From Geosiphon pyriformis (Eukaryota; Glomeromycota; Glomeromycetes; Archaeosporales; Geosiphonaceae): a DNA stretch of 64,000 bases. Positions 1 to 10,559 of the stretch are shown piece after piece. The DNA is taken from positions 75,428-139,427 of the forward strand of contig JAAOMT010000672.1 in NCBI GenBank assembly GCA_016748015.1, given 5' to 3'. The translations under genes and the position numbers were made by a program. Under the pieces are notes generated by a model. It was not told the origin of the DNA. It saw only the letters and a list, made by a program, of their open reading frames with translations, and did no database searches. Position 1 is the stretch's first letter; each line of letters starts with the position of its first letter.

Positions 1-190
1 TCAGTGGCTACCAAAGGCAGCTTATCATAATTACTGGGTAGGGGGAAGGCTTCTAAAACGTTTTGCCTAGTTGCTTCTACAACAAAGAAAGCTCCTCTGG
101 TTGAAATTTTATTAGATATTTCAGGACAGATATCAGGTGCAGCTCTTTTACTCTTTGCTCTGGTCGTGGTTATAAAATTAAGGAGACAAA
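1..190 (+). repeat. Retroelement fragment, cut by the window edge
   Basis: This is the least AT-rich piece at the left edge. It reads as an almost open frame in frame 1, with a single TAA near position 28. A strongly mutated copy of the same segment lies at about 23,571-23,770, where many C are T and G are A. That recurrence makes it a dispersed repeat. It sits upstream of a LINE ORF1 remnant, so it is probably the start of that LINE, but I could not assign a domain. Confidence 0.5.
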
Positions 191-760
191 AAGTAGATTT
201 TTTTTAAAACATATTTTAAAAAATATTTATACAGATCTTAAGATATAATTGTAAATTATGTTTTGTTTTGTTTGAATTATTATATAATCCAAATTACAAT
301 TTAATTAAAAATATTTGAGCTATTCTTAAATAAAATATTTAAAAAAAACATATTAAATATTAATTTTTTACATATATATTTTTTACATATATATTTATTA
401 AATATTAAAATTTAAACAGAAATTATTAAATATAAAAAAAATAAAAATTAAAAATTTTTTGTTATTACTTTTTAAAAAACTATAGATAATAATTTTGATC
501 TTAAAAAATATATTAAATATTTAAACAAAAACTATTTATTCAAAATTTTTTTGACAATAATTATTTTTTAAATATTATTAAAAATAATATTATTAAAAAA
601 CAAATAAAAAGTAATTTAAATTTCTAATTAATTAAAAATATATATAAATATTTATTAAATTAGATAAAAACTTCTTTATCTTTTATGTTAAAAATTCTTT
701 AAAGAGCATTTTTTTTGGAAAAAAAGTTTTTTGTCTTTGTTTTTCTAATTATATTACTTT
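191..760. other. AT-rich stretch with no recognisable gene
   Basis: The sequence is almost entirely A and T with frequent stops in all frames. I see no domain. It joins the fragment at 1-190 to a LINE ORF1 remnant and is probably the same LINE after heavy mutation. Confidence 0.4.
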
Positions 761-1754
761 TAATATTTCTTAAGCTAATAATTTTTTTGTAATAAACTTG
801 AAAGCAGTTTCAAGTAACAATATATTTAAAAAAAAAGCATCTAAAGAAGCTTTTTATAATTCTGTTAAAGGTATTTTCTCTTAAAAAAAGAAAGTTTTTG
901 TGAGTAATATTAAATACTTTAATGATAAAAAAATTTCTTTGATCAAACTTGGTCCTAATAATAATATATATTTGAATATAAATAGTGAATCCAGTAACAG
1001 TAAAATTAGTAATATGTTATTGGATACTAGTAATAGTTTTCTTCTTGATTTAACTGTAACAACTTCTAAAGCTAAAAAAATTAATACCAGTTTGAATTAT
1101 AGTTCTTTTATTAGTGTAATTAACTATAGAATAGATAAGAATAAAAGACCTTTCTTTTTTTTTATTAATATTTCTTTTGACAAAAAATGAATTAACTCTA
1201 AAATTGTGAAAACTCAGATTAAAATGATCATTAAAAAAATTTTTATATTGGATATTAGTTTCTTAGCAATAAAAAACAAATTAGCAATTATAAAAACTCA
1301 GATAATCAAAATTTTTTTTCAATAATTAATGGTTTTGAGAAGGTCACTACTCTTTCAAAATTTGAAAAAATTATTAAATTAATGTTTATATCAAAAAACA
1401 TAAAAAAGGCTATATTATTGGCCAGAAAAAAAAAATTATTGTAAACATTAATCTTAAAAAACAAGAATTTTGTTTAAATTGGGTTGTAATAATCAAAAAA
1501 ATTTTATAAATACACCAAAAAAAATAATTATTGCCACAGTATCTGAGTTTGATTAAATTGTGTTAATTCAATTATAACTAATTAGGCTATAGCAAAAAAC
1601 TATAGTAAAATTCACTAAATTGAGTTAAGCAAATAAATTGACAGTTAAATAGTTATTTTTTATCAGAAAAAATTCAATGTGAGTGGTTAAGATTGTAAAA
1701 AACTTTAATATATAAATGTTTAGAAATTAGTATAAAGCTTTTTTGTTTATATTT
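761..1754 (+). mobile_element. Decayed LINE, left part (ORF1 region)
   Basis: A 96-codon open piece at 900-1,190 and the continuing frame to about 1,560 follow the ORF1 protein of a LINE family I recognise from Glomeromycotina-type genomes. Landmarks include SLDKK-like and KTQI-like stretches and an INGF block near 1,325. Tryptophan and arginine codons have become stops. The LINE is interrupted at 1,755 by an LTR element and resumes at 15,959, where a degraded CCHC knuckle and then ORF2 follow. ORF1 of such elements binds the element RNA. This copy is dead. Family identity rests on remembered similarity. Confidence 0.65.
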
Positions 1755-2098
1755 TGTTACTTATAGAAAAAAAATACAAGAAAAAATTAAGAAAATCAAA
1801 TAATAAAAATAAACTAATAAAAAAATAGTATTTAGCAAATAAGCATATTGTCAAAAAATTATAACACATTGTTAAAAAATTATGGCATATTGTTCAAAAA
1901 TATGTAAGATCTTATATAACAAAAATTATGTATATATAGTAAGAGTATTAAAAGCAGAAAAGACAAAACAGTAGCTAAAAATCAGTAATTATCCAATATT
2001 TTTTCCTTTAAAAGATAGTTTTCTATAACTTAACATGAAATTATACTCATATCAATAAAATTATTCATTATTATTCTATTTATATTATTAAATAGAAA
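1755..2098 (+). repeat. Truncated 5' LTR of the old gypsy element
   Basis: It matches the 3' LTR at 15,162-15,958 over its first 330 bp or so, including a TATATATA box region near 1,930 and the following AAAAGACAAAACA segment. The right half is missing because of the internal deletion. Confidence 0.65.
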
Positions 2099-3270
2099 GA
2101 ATATTTAAGTCAAAAATTTAATGTGTATATTAATTACAAAGGATTAACATCTATTTAAAAACAAAAATTTGAAAATAATTACTATATAAGATAAAAATAG
2201 AATTATCATTATTTAATTATATAGTACATTATAAAAAGAGAAAAAAAAAGATAATACTAATGGCTTGTCATAAATAAAACAAATTTAAAAGCATTTTAAT
2301 TCAAAAATATATCAAAAAAATAAACACAGAAAAATATCAACAACTTTAATATTGTATTAATACTCAATAGTTCAAGAAAAAATTATCTCAAAAAAAACAA
2401 AACACTATAAAACAACAATTAAAATACTTTATTACTTACCAAAATATATTATATTAAAAAAACAAAAAAGAGTTAAATTAGCTGCTTAGAGTAATTATGA
2501 AACCAGAAAAAAAAACAATACTATTTAACATGTACTTAAATCCAACAATAAGACATTTTCATAAAGAAATAATCATAAAAAAACCAAAAAAAAATATTAC
2601 TGGTCATTTATGTATTTAAATATTATCTAATATGTTCAAAATTATAATGCTTGTCAAAGAAAAAAAGAAATAAGACTCAGTAAACCATTAAAACTAATTA
2701 AAATAAAACAACTATTTAATTGAATTGGAATTAATTTAGTTAGATTATTAACAATAACAAACAAAAGCAATTGATACATAACAATAGCCATAAATTATTT
2801 TACAAAATAGTCAGAAGTCAAAGCAATTTAAAAAGCAGATACAAAGTTTAGAGCCAAATTTGTATATTAAGATTTAATTTATTAACATAAATGTTTAAAA
2901 AAATTGTTATTAAACCAAGAAACTTACTTTGTAAACAGAATATTAACAAAATTAAGTCAGAGATTTAAAATCAAAAGACCATTATTATTTTTATATTATC
3001 TACAAACTAATGACTTAATTGAAAAATTCAAAAGAATATTGTGTAAAGCAATAACCAAAATTAGCCAAAAAAACCAAACCAAATAAAATTTGTTTATATC
3101 ATCAGTATTATTTACTTATTAAATAATAAAACAAGATACTATACAAATAATATTATTTAAACTAGTCTATAATAAAACAACAACATTACTAATAAAGATA
3201 AAAATTAATACATATTCAACCAAACCAATAACAAAAGCCAACTTTCAAAAAACACTGCTAAGAAGAACAT
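1755..3270 (+). mobile_element. Old Ty3/gypsy element, left part, heavily mutated
   Basis: It starts with TGTTACTTATAG, the same LTR start type as the younger element. About 340 bp of 5' LTR is present (to about 2,098). The sequence then jumps into the RNase H region near 2,100, so most of the LTR, gag and early pol are deleted. From 2,100 to 3,270 it aligns base for base with 10,230-12,020 of the younger copy, with massive C-to-T and G-to-A change. A 60-codon open piece at 2,904-3,086 is integrase core (NQETYFVN, QTNDLIEKF). The element is split at 3,270 by the younger insertion and continues at 14,026. Confidence 0.75.
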
Positions 3271-3513
3271 TGTTACTCATAGAAATATAGAAAATATAGT
3301 AGCATAATTATTAGCCAATTAGAAGTAGACATAGTAAATATGAAATTCTAGAATTCTTCTCAAGAATTACAAGATTCCAAGAATTACAGGATTCTCACAC
3401 AAAAAATTGCAGGATTCCAGAATTCTAGAATTCCTTTCAAAAAAATCGCAGGATTCTAGGAATTCCAGGATTCTTGTCATGAAGAATCGAGGAATTGAGG
3501 AATCTTAATTATG

Positions 3514-3521
3514 TATATATA
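3514..3521 (+). promoter_or_regulatory. LTR TATA box
   Basis: TATATATA follows the repeat array and precedes AATAAA, as expected of a U3/R boundary. The same box is kept in the 3' LTR and in the LTRs at 1.9, 15.3 and 43.9 kb. Confidence 0.6.
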
Positions 3522-3635
3522 GCAGTAATATTAAAAGCTGAAAAGACAGACCTTTCAGTTTAGATTTAATCTAAGCAACCTTTCAGTTCCCAATTATCTA
3601 ATAAATAATTATTTTATATCTCAATCCACTCTTCG

Positions 3636-3658
3636 CTATCAACACTTCATGTTGATAG
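3636..3658 (+). promoter_or_regulatory. Conserved LTR hairpin
   Basis: CTATCAACA, loop CTTCA, TGTTGATAG form a perfect 9-bp stem. The 3' LTR has it at 13,511-13,533. The LTR near 44,070 keeps it with one G-T wobble. The old LTR near 15,508 keeps most pairs. It lies downstream of the TATA box, so it would be in the transcript. Its function is unknown. Confidence 0.55.
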
Positions 3659-4137
3659 TAATTGATACTTAACTACACTGGAACAATAGCTCTTGATCAT
3701 GGCTATTGACGGGATACTAACTTACCAAATCATCTTGGCTTATTTTCTTTATTTCATTTTCTTTTCTTTTCTTTCTTCATGTTGTTTTGTTGTTGTATAT
3801 TAATTAATTAAGGATTAAAAGCGTTGAGTTATTGACATTACAGATAGTCTGGTAAAAGACCCAGAAATAAGGATAGAATTTTATATATTATCGGATAGCT
3901 TACCAGAAGGGCACAACTGCCAGACTAAATCCAGCCTCTATGCTGAGAAAGAAATTGGATGGAATTGCGATTCCGAAGACTATTACAAATACCATTGAAT
4001 CTCTGTCCATTATACAAAAGACTCCATCAAAACCTTCAAATACAATACTTTCAGAACATTATCAATGGAAATAACTTTTGAGCACCAAGTTATGAATTTA
4101 TTATTTGACTTGAGACTCTGAAAATTCAACCATAACA

Positions 4138-4155
4138 TTTGGTGCTTCCTGTAAG
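4138..4155 (+). other. Putative primer-binding site
   Basis: TTTGGTGCTTCCTGTAAG directly follows the LTR, and the copy at 44,555 has TTTGGTGCTCCCTGTGAG. TGGT next to the LTR is complementary to a tRNA CCA end. I cannot name the tRNA. Confidence 0.55.
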
Positions 4156-4199
4156 GTATAATCCTACAAAGAACCAGCATCAACAACACCAAACCAAAA

Positions 4200-4796
4200 G
4201 TGGCAGAATCAGAAATAATAGGGACAAACCATTTAGAATTTGCAAAATCCTTATTTCAACAGTACAGCCAACAGCTAGGCCTAAACAACAACTATTACCC
4301 AGCAGAATCAGCTTTCAACTTCTACATCAACAAAAGAATTACAAATTTCCTAAGAAGACCAGTTGATATTGAATCAGCAAAAGAAAATTTCTATTCAGAA
4401 CTAATCCAACACACCAACTTATCAAGAAATCACAGCTTTGCACTCATCATCAGAGAAATCAACCAAAAAATTGAAAGATATACACAAAGGACATTCCCTA
4501 TTACTTACCAGGACAAAGGCAAAGGAAAACTACAGACACCAGCAGTAACACCCAAAGGAATACAAATTCCTAACTGGAAGAAACAAAGAATTGAATCTCC
4601 GATATATTCATCATATCATCACACACCCGGAAGTACTATCAACATCACATCAGCAGACGTGTCCACCAGTACAAAGACGCTACTAGCAAGAATTGCATTT
4701 CAGAGTAAACAAAAGAAAAACAAATTATTAGGAGCATACAGCAATTATTTTAAAGGATTTAAATCGAGATCGCCAACACCATCAGAATTTTGATCA
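4200..4796 (+). pseudogene. gypsy gag, N-terminal piece
   Basis: A 197-codon open reading piece starts 62 bp after the 5' LTR. Its apparent start is GTG, and the related copy at 44.6 kb also has GTG there, so the true start is uncertain. The protein is basic and polar with no catalytic motif, as expected of a gag leader. It ends at a TGA. The frame stays the same in the capsid part downstream (positions divisible by 3), with several stops between, including Gln codons turned to TAA near 5,115-5,130. Confidence 0.6.
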
Positions 4797-5149
4797 CCAC
4801 CTTATCAGCCAGATTTCAGAACTGTCAGTTCCTGAGAAATTATTGAATCAGAAGAAAAAAAAGATGAGGATCAGGAATTTAATTACCAAAACCCAATTCT
4901 AGAAGACCTGAACATTTAAACTCAGCAACATTTAGAGAATTTGGAAATTGAAACTCTGAATATTCGAACCCCGCCAAATCAAAGAAATCAAAACCCCAAG
5001 TTAATTTATTAGCAAAACCTACCTCCAGTTATTGTTATTGATCAACCACTAATTGAGCCGATTGGTGAGCCAATTCAATCACCTCAAGTACTACCCCAAC
5101 AACCATTACCTCTTTAACAACCACTTTAACAGCCACTACAACCACTCAA

Positions 5150-5950
5150 CTTAGATTCAATGGCCTATACACTAATCGCAAAACTTGACAACTTTACCAG
5201 CAAAGAAGACAACACTTAAGTATAGCTAAATGATGTAGAAAAGATCATCACAGCCAATAGATGGAATGATGACCAAGCAATGCAAACCATTTTCTACTTT
5301 CTCAAGAATACCGCCAATTTATGGTACCAGAGCTTGATTAATAAACCACAAGATTTCAATGCCTTCAAAGTGGAATTCCTAAGATACTTCAGCAACAATA
5401 ACAGCATCAATTGCCTAGTCAACATATTTACCACCATGAAACAAAGAGAAACTGAAGCAGTCACCACTTATCTGGAATGCTTCTATCAAAATCTGTGCCA
5501 AATTCAAGCAATTGATGCCAACTATTTCACAGCACCACAGATTCTTAACCAGTTTATCCATGGCCTGTGCAGTAGCATCTTGCAACATGTACATCTGTTG
5601 CATCCAGACACATTTCAAGACACAGTCACATGCACTAGAGATTTTGAATCCACTAAGTCAGAAGCCAATCATGCCCAAGCCATTAATTTAGTAATGAACA
5701 GATCATCTGAATTGGATTCCAAATTGGAGAAGTTTAATAAATCAATTAATAAAAGATTGGAAGAATACTTAGCTGACAATCACGTCATTTATCAGCCTTC
5801 ACAATAACACAATAATCAAGAAAACTCTAATCATGACCAAAATCAACCACATTCATCTTCATCGACCAATCAATAGTGGCAACTGGAAATGCATATCTGC
5901 CACTATTGTGGTAAACAAGAACATATTCAACTCGACTGCCATTAGTGTTT
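5150..5950 (+). pseudogene. gypsy gag, capsid domain and CCHC zinc knuckle
   Basis: The 175-codon piece at 5,280-5,807 matches the retrotransposon gag (capsid) family. Landmarks are ANLWYQSLI, the F-x-FLRYFS block, TYLECFYQNL and FIHGLCSSI. A knuckle of the form C-x2-C-x4-H-x4-C (CHYCGKQEHIQLDC) lies at about 5,898-5,940 in the same frame. In an active element it would bind RNA and form the particle. Stops interrupt it at 5,217, 5,805 and just after the knuckle. Confidence in the family is high. Confidence 0.8.
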
Positions 5951-5959
5951 AAATAACCA

Positions 5960-6910
5960 ATGATCGGAAAATTAATATTAAAACCCCAATTGCTGGTTCT
6001 CAACTCTAAATCATCAATCAAACTCAACACAATATTAACCTTTTCCCTATCAATGATGCAGCAACCAATCTATCAACCATCAGTATATCAACCTCCAGTT
6101 TATCAAAACCCAACGATTTATTCACTGCAGCCACAAGTAATCTATCAGCCATCTCAAGTGATCTATCAACCCCAACCAATTCAAACACCATCCCAAAACT
6201 CAGCTACTATGACATCAGGAAATCCAAGACCTAGAATTACTCAAAACTGGAGATCAGCAATGGTAGTTCACCAACTAATCCCCAGTTTATCAAACCAGCA
6301 AATAGGATCTCGGCAGTGGAATTCGGGTACCAATACCACCCAAAACCCGAATTCTTAATACTATTTAAGTCTCCTGGTCACCCCAGAAGATGCTACATCC
6401 AATAACTTGAAATCCGACCAACAGACAACACTTATCAACAACATTCTACCAACAACTGTCACCAATGATAGATTATTAACAGCCATCTTCCCTTTTGAAC
6501 TTGAGAAGCCATCTCAATTACTGCTATTCAGTGGAGCCGCCCTCAAAGAGAAACCCATCACAGTAATGTACACTAATGTGAAAGTAGATAGACACCCTAT
6601 CAAACTCATCCTTAATAGCGGTTTAGCAGACAGCATCATTACCAAGCAATTCATAGATCAATTAGGTCGCCGAGTTGATTGAGCTGCCAGCGCTAGAATT
6701 ATCACTGCAGATGGCACCATGAGAATGCCTATTGGCGAAATTGATGACTTCCCAATTGAAGTTAATGGCATCATCACCCCCATTAAGGTCTTGGTAATAG
6801 AAGCAACTTAATACTAAGCACTAGTTGGTAATGATTGGCTAGTCAAAACCAATGCTGTGCTTGACTGGACCACACAAAAATTCCAGCTCAGTCGAAATGA
6901 ACAACACACA
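5960..6910 (+). pseudogene. gypsy pol: tyrosine/proline-rich linker and aspartic protease
   Basis: The first part (5,960-6,358) is rich in YQP units (YQPSVYQPPVYQ and similar). The protease follows at about 6,560-6,910: LILNSG at 6,605-6,622, where the normal catalytic motif is DSG (codon 6,614-6,616 is AAT, a GAT-to-AAT change), then an ITADG flap region and a VGNDWL block. Retropepsins of this type process Gag-Pol. A TGA at 6,680 and TAA/TAG codons near 6,810 further break it. The frame is shifted by -1 from gag; whether that was the working arrangement is not clear. Confidence 0.75.
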
Positions 6911-6919
6911 CAGGTACCA

Positions 6920-8173
6920 GCCATGTGTGGTCACTTTAAGACTACTAATTCGTTAGCACCACTAATCGACTTCAAAGAAAAAACAAAACCTATCTGGAAA
7001 GCCTACCAAGTCTTATGGGCCGACCCAGACCACAACAAACTGCTGCCAATACTCTCATGGAATGACAACCCCAAGAAAAAGCAAAAAGAGGAACTGACCT
7101 GGGAAACAGATGATTTAATCTGAACTGACAACGAACAGGAAGAACTATCGAATTGGGAGTGGAAAGAAGAAAAGGAAAAAGGGAAAAAGAGGGAGGAAGA
7201 AAACACTCAAGCTAACAACACTTATATTCCATACACCTACAGTCAACAACAATCATCGACCTATTGCCAACCCAAACTGATATGCATTGATTGCAGCAAG
7301 AAATTGTTATCAATGGGCGCATGCTGTGGTAACAATGAAGAATATCAGACAGCAACCAAGTTCTATTGCTGTGCATGCCTCGTCGAACATTTTGGAAAAC
7401 CAAAACAAGTGGAAAAATGAGATAATACACCATGTCTAGCCTGTGGAGAAACTCTCCTCAATGAAGGATTGTAGAATAACATTCCTGGGAGAAGAGGAAT
7501 GTGCGACGTTTCTTGTCAATACACAATTCTAATAAACGACTGGATAAAGAAAGGAACACCAATAGAAGCAGTCTGGAGAAGAGCCATACAGTGACTGAAC
7601 AGTTGTCTACATAACGACAACAAAATTTGGAGAATGGCAATCGCCAAAATAGAAAGAGTGACACCCAAAGAGATCAGAGAAATCAAAAACAACCCATCAG
7701 AACCCATTGAACTTGACTAGAATGCAGAGCCAGTCATAAATTTTTTAGAACCAGAAGAGTTCCATGAACACTACCAAAACTTGGCATCCATTAGAGAAGA
7801 GCAAGAACAGTGGCTAGCACAGTTAAATACAAGACTGTGTTGCCATTGTTTAATTCCCAGTGACTTTGAATATTGTGACGATTGTGACCTCATTTACAAT
7901 TCACCACTATGTATGATCTATATGATCCCTAAAGAGGAAGAACCAATTAGCAGCTGTGCATTAGAATCGGAATCACTGCTTGATCCCAATTCAAACCCTG
8001 ACAACAATGACGACAAGAATAACAGTTCCAGCTCCATTCAAAATGGCAATAATAATGACAACAATATCAACCCAGATTCAAACTCTGACTCAAACTATGA
8101 ACAATATATTGTGCTTTCTGACCTCACCAAGGAACAAGAACTGAAATGATTCAATGATAATAATGAAAGTATT
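6920..8173 (+). pseudogene. gypsy pol: Cys-rich region between protease and dUTPase
   Basis: This region has two Cys-rich clusters. One at about 7,270-7,510 contains CIDC, CC, CCAC and CLAC. The other, at 7,838-7,910, contains CCHC and CDDC followed by NSPLC. They look like paired zinc-binding knuckles or a treble-clef fold, but I do not recognise a family. A Ser/Asn/Asp-rich linker follows (7,975-8,095). Stops occur at several Trp and Gln codons. The region lies in the same frame as dUTPase and RT. Its role is unknown; nucleic-acid or protein binding is only a guess. Confidence 0.55.
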
Positions 8174-8600
8174 ATGCCAGAATGCACGCATGATACTGAT
8201 ACAAAATTTGATCTGAGATATCTGGGAACAGAAGCCATCAAATTGGAACCACATACGTGCACCTGTATCAATTTGAAAATAGCACTGGAAATTCTAGCAA
8301 CAACAATAATTCAATTAGTATCTAGGAGTAGTTTAGCAAAAAGAGGGATTAATATAAGGGGAGGAATAATTGATATGGGATATATAGGAAATATCATCAC
8401 TATGCTACAAAATGACTCAAACAAGGCCTATATAATAGAGCCAAATGAAAAGATAGCACAGGCAATATTCTTACTTTTGGTTAAGATAGCTCAGTTAGTA
8501 CCAGTAAGAAATAGGGAAGAGTTAGGAATAACAGCAAGAGGAATATAGGGATTTGGGTCAATAAGTAGAATAGATGTACCAGTTAATATGGCGGAGGAAA
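8174..8600 (+). pseudogene. gypsy pol: dUTPase domain
   Basis: The domain has the trimeric dUTPase motifs in order: FDLRY near 8,206 (motif 1), SRSSLAKRG near 8,321 (motif 2), GIIDMGYIGNI near 8,363 (motif 3), EKIAQ near 8,450 (motif 4) and a glycine-rich ARGI-stop-GFGS at about 8,537-8,560 (motif 5). dUTPases hydrolyse dUTP to dUMP and keep uracil out of new DNA. The only stop inside the fold is TAG at 8,546-8,548, just before the glycine-rich arm. A second, truncated copy of the domain lies at about 45,830-45,960. The position between protease and RT is unusual for a Ty3/gypsy element. Confidence 0.85.
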
Positions 8601-8944
8601 AAATTGTTGGCCAAGGAGAAATTATCTCAACTGGTCAAGCTATTTCCATTCCACCATATAGCCAGTACATGCTAGCAATAAAAAGGAAGGAAAAGGAGCA
8701 AGAACAGATTTTTGAAGCTGAAGCAAACCTTTGTGAATCAGGAGAGATTGGACTGATTAATCTTCACATACTAGCCAAAAGCTATAACTGCATAAAAATT
8801 CCCATCTATAACAACACTGGCAAAGTCATCAACATACCAAAAGAAACCACCATCGGATATTTAATCATAGAAATAGAAGACCTACCACCAAACCCTATTT
8901 CAGACTTTTTACAACTTTGTAGATATGTCGACATTACATCATAA
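8588..8944 (+). pseudogene. gypsy pol: beta-type linker before reverse transcriptase
   Basis: A 118-codon open piece has a SIPPYSQYML-type start and a PIYNNTG...IPKETTIGYL core. This pattern matches the short beta domain found between protease and RT in many gypsy Pol proteins. No catalytic residues are expected. It follows the dUTPase motif 5 in the same frame. Confidence 0.6.
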
Positions 8945-8959
8945 ACAATTTATAAATGA

Positions 8960-10400
8960 GATGAATGTTATTTGCTCCAATCAAAACAATTAAAACAAAT
9001 GAACATGAGAAATTTAGACCCACTACAATGTATGCAGCTCAAAATGTTACTCAACAATTTCAATGACATCTTTGCCAGCGAAAACAAATTTGGCAGAACT
9101 GACATCATCTAACATCAAATTAAAACCGGAGATGCAATGCCAATCAAACAGCAAACATACAGGGTACCACCAGCCAGCCATGAAATCATTCGTCAAGAAA
9201 TTAATCGAATGCTTAACAATGGGCTAATCCAGCCATTTATGAGCCCATGGTCATCACCAGTAGTACTTGTCTATAAGAAGAATAAAAAAATTTGATTTTG
9301 TGTGGATTATAGAAAATTCAACAGTGTAACTCGTGGAGACAGCTACCTGACTCCACGAATCCAGGAATTATTTGATGCTTTTGGTGGAAACAAATGGTTC
9401 TCAACATTAGACTTGGATAGTGGTTACTGGCAAGTAGCCATAAATCCAGCTGACAAGAAGAAGATGGTATTTACTACTAGAAAAAAGAATTTCAAATTTG
9501 AAGTAATGCCCTTTGGCTTAACCAATGTCCCAGCCACTTTTTAACGGCTAATGAAAATTGTATATACTAGCTTATTGTAGAAATCAGTAGTTGTATACTT
9601 AGATAACACCAATGTATTCTCAAAAACATTTGATGATTATCTTTATTATCTTCAACAAGTGTTCGAAAGGCTAAGAAGAGCAGAACTAAAGTTAAATGCA
9701 ACAAAGTGTTTCTTTGACAAAACAGAACTAAAATTTTTAGGACACATAGTCAGTAAAGATGGCATCAAAACAGATCCAGAAAAAATAGAGATAGTAAAGA
9801 ACTTTCCAGTACCAACCAATGTGACTGAATTGAAATCATTCTTGGGATTCGCAAGCTATCATTGACACTTTATAAAGAACTTTTCAAAGATAGCTCAACC
9901 ACTCAATAATCTACAAATCAAAAATACAAAATATGAATGGACAGAAAGTCAACAAGAAGCTTTTAATATTCTGAAAAGAAAGCTCATTCAAGCTCCAGTA
10001 CTGATCTACTCAGATTACAACAAACCATTCATCATTACCACCAATGCATCAGGCCAAGCATTGGGAGCAGTATTATCACAGAAAAGACCAGATGGAAGAG
10101 AACATCCAGTAGCATATGCCAGCCGAGGTCTAACACCAGCCAAAAAGAACTATGGAACACCAAAACTAGAACATTTAGCAATCTATTGGGCAGTCATAAA
10201 GTGGAACAAATACTTGAGCCAAAAGTTTGATATATACACAGATCATAAAGGGTTAACATTACTTCAAAAGCAAGAATTTGATAACGGCTACCAATCCAGA
10301 TAAAAAATGGCACTCTCACGATATACTTATACTATACATTATAAGAAAGGAACAAACAATGGAAATGCTGACAGTTTGTCACAAATAAGACAAATTTAAA
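8960..10400 (+). pseudogene. gypsy pol: reverse transcriptase and RNase H
   Basis: RT blocks read in one frame: MSPWSSPVVLV, FCVDYRKFNSVT, FSTLDLDSGYWQV, VMPFGLTNVPATF, then VVYLDN, GHIVSKDGIKTDP and the connection FLGFASYH. The catalytic YxDD has become YLDN (codon 9,605-9,607, GAC to AAC). RNase H follows: TTNAS where D is expected (codon 10,043-10,045), GAVLSQ, YASRGLTPAKKNY, YTDHKGL and GNADSLS. Stops lie at 9,293, 9,542, about 9,578, 9,863 and 10,301. The enzyme would copy the element RNA into DNA; this copy cannot. Confidence 0.9.
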
Positions 10401-10559
10401 AACATTTCAAACCCAAAAATATAACAAAACCAGAACAATATCAACAAAAATACAACAAAAGATGAACATACAAAAATATCAACAAATTCAACATTATATA
10501 ACCATTCAACAGTTCAAGGAGAATTTATCTCAAATGGAATGAAAGAGTATCAAACAACA

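Larger units (their letters stand above)
3271..4137 (+). repeat. 5' LTR of the younger gypsy element
   Basis: The LTR is 867 bp with TG...CA ends. It contains an irregular array of GAATTGCAGGATTCC-like units (3,347-3,500), a TATATATA box (3,514-3,521), AATAAA (3,600-3,605), a perfect 9-bp hairpin (3,636-3,658) and a CT-rich tract (about 3,739-3,780). The CT tract is 13 bp shorter than in the 3' LTR; other differences I compared are mostly transitions. Confidence 0.9.

Noticed and set aside
3347-3500. CRISPR-like repeat array
   Set aside because: Units are diverged, spacers are not uniform, and the array lies in an LTR of a eukaryotic retrotransposon.
3780-4010. Self-cleaving hammerhead ribozyme in the LTR
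   Set aside because: A CTGAGAAAG stretch recalls the core, but the CTGATGA and GAAA core elements with three stems are not present.
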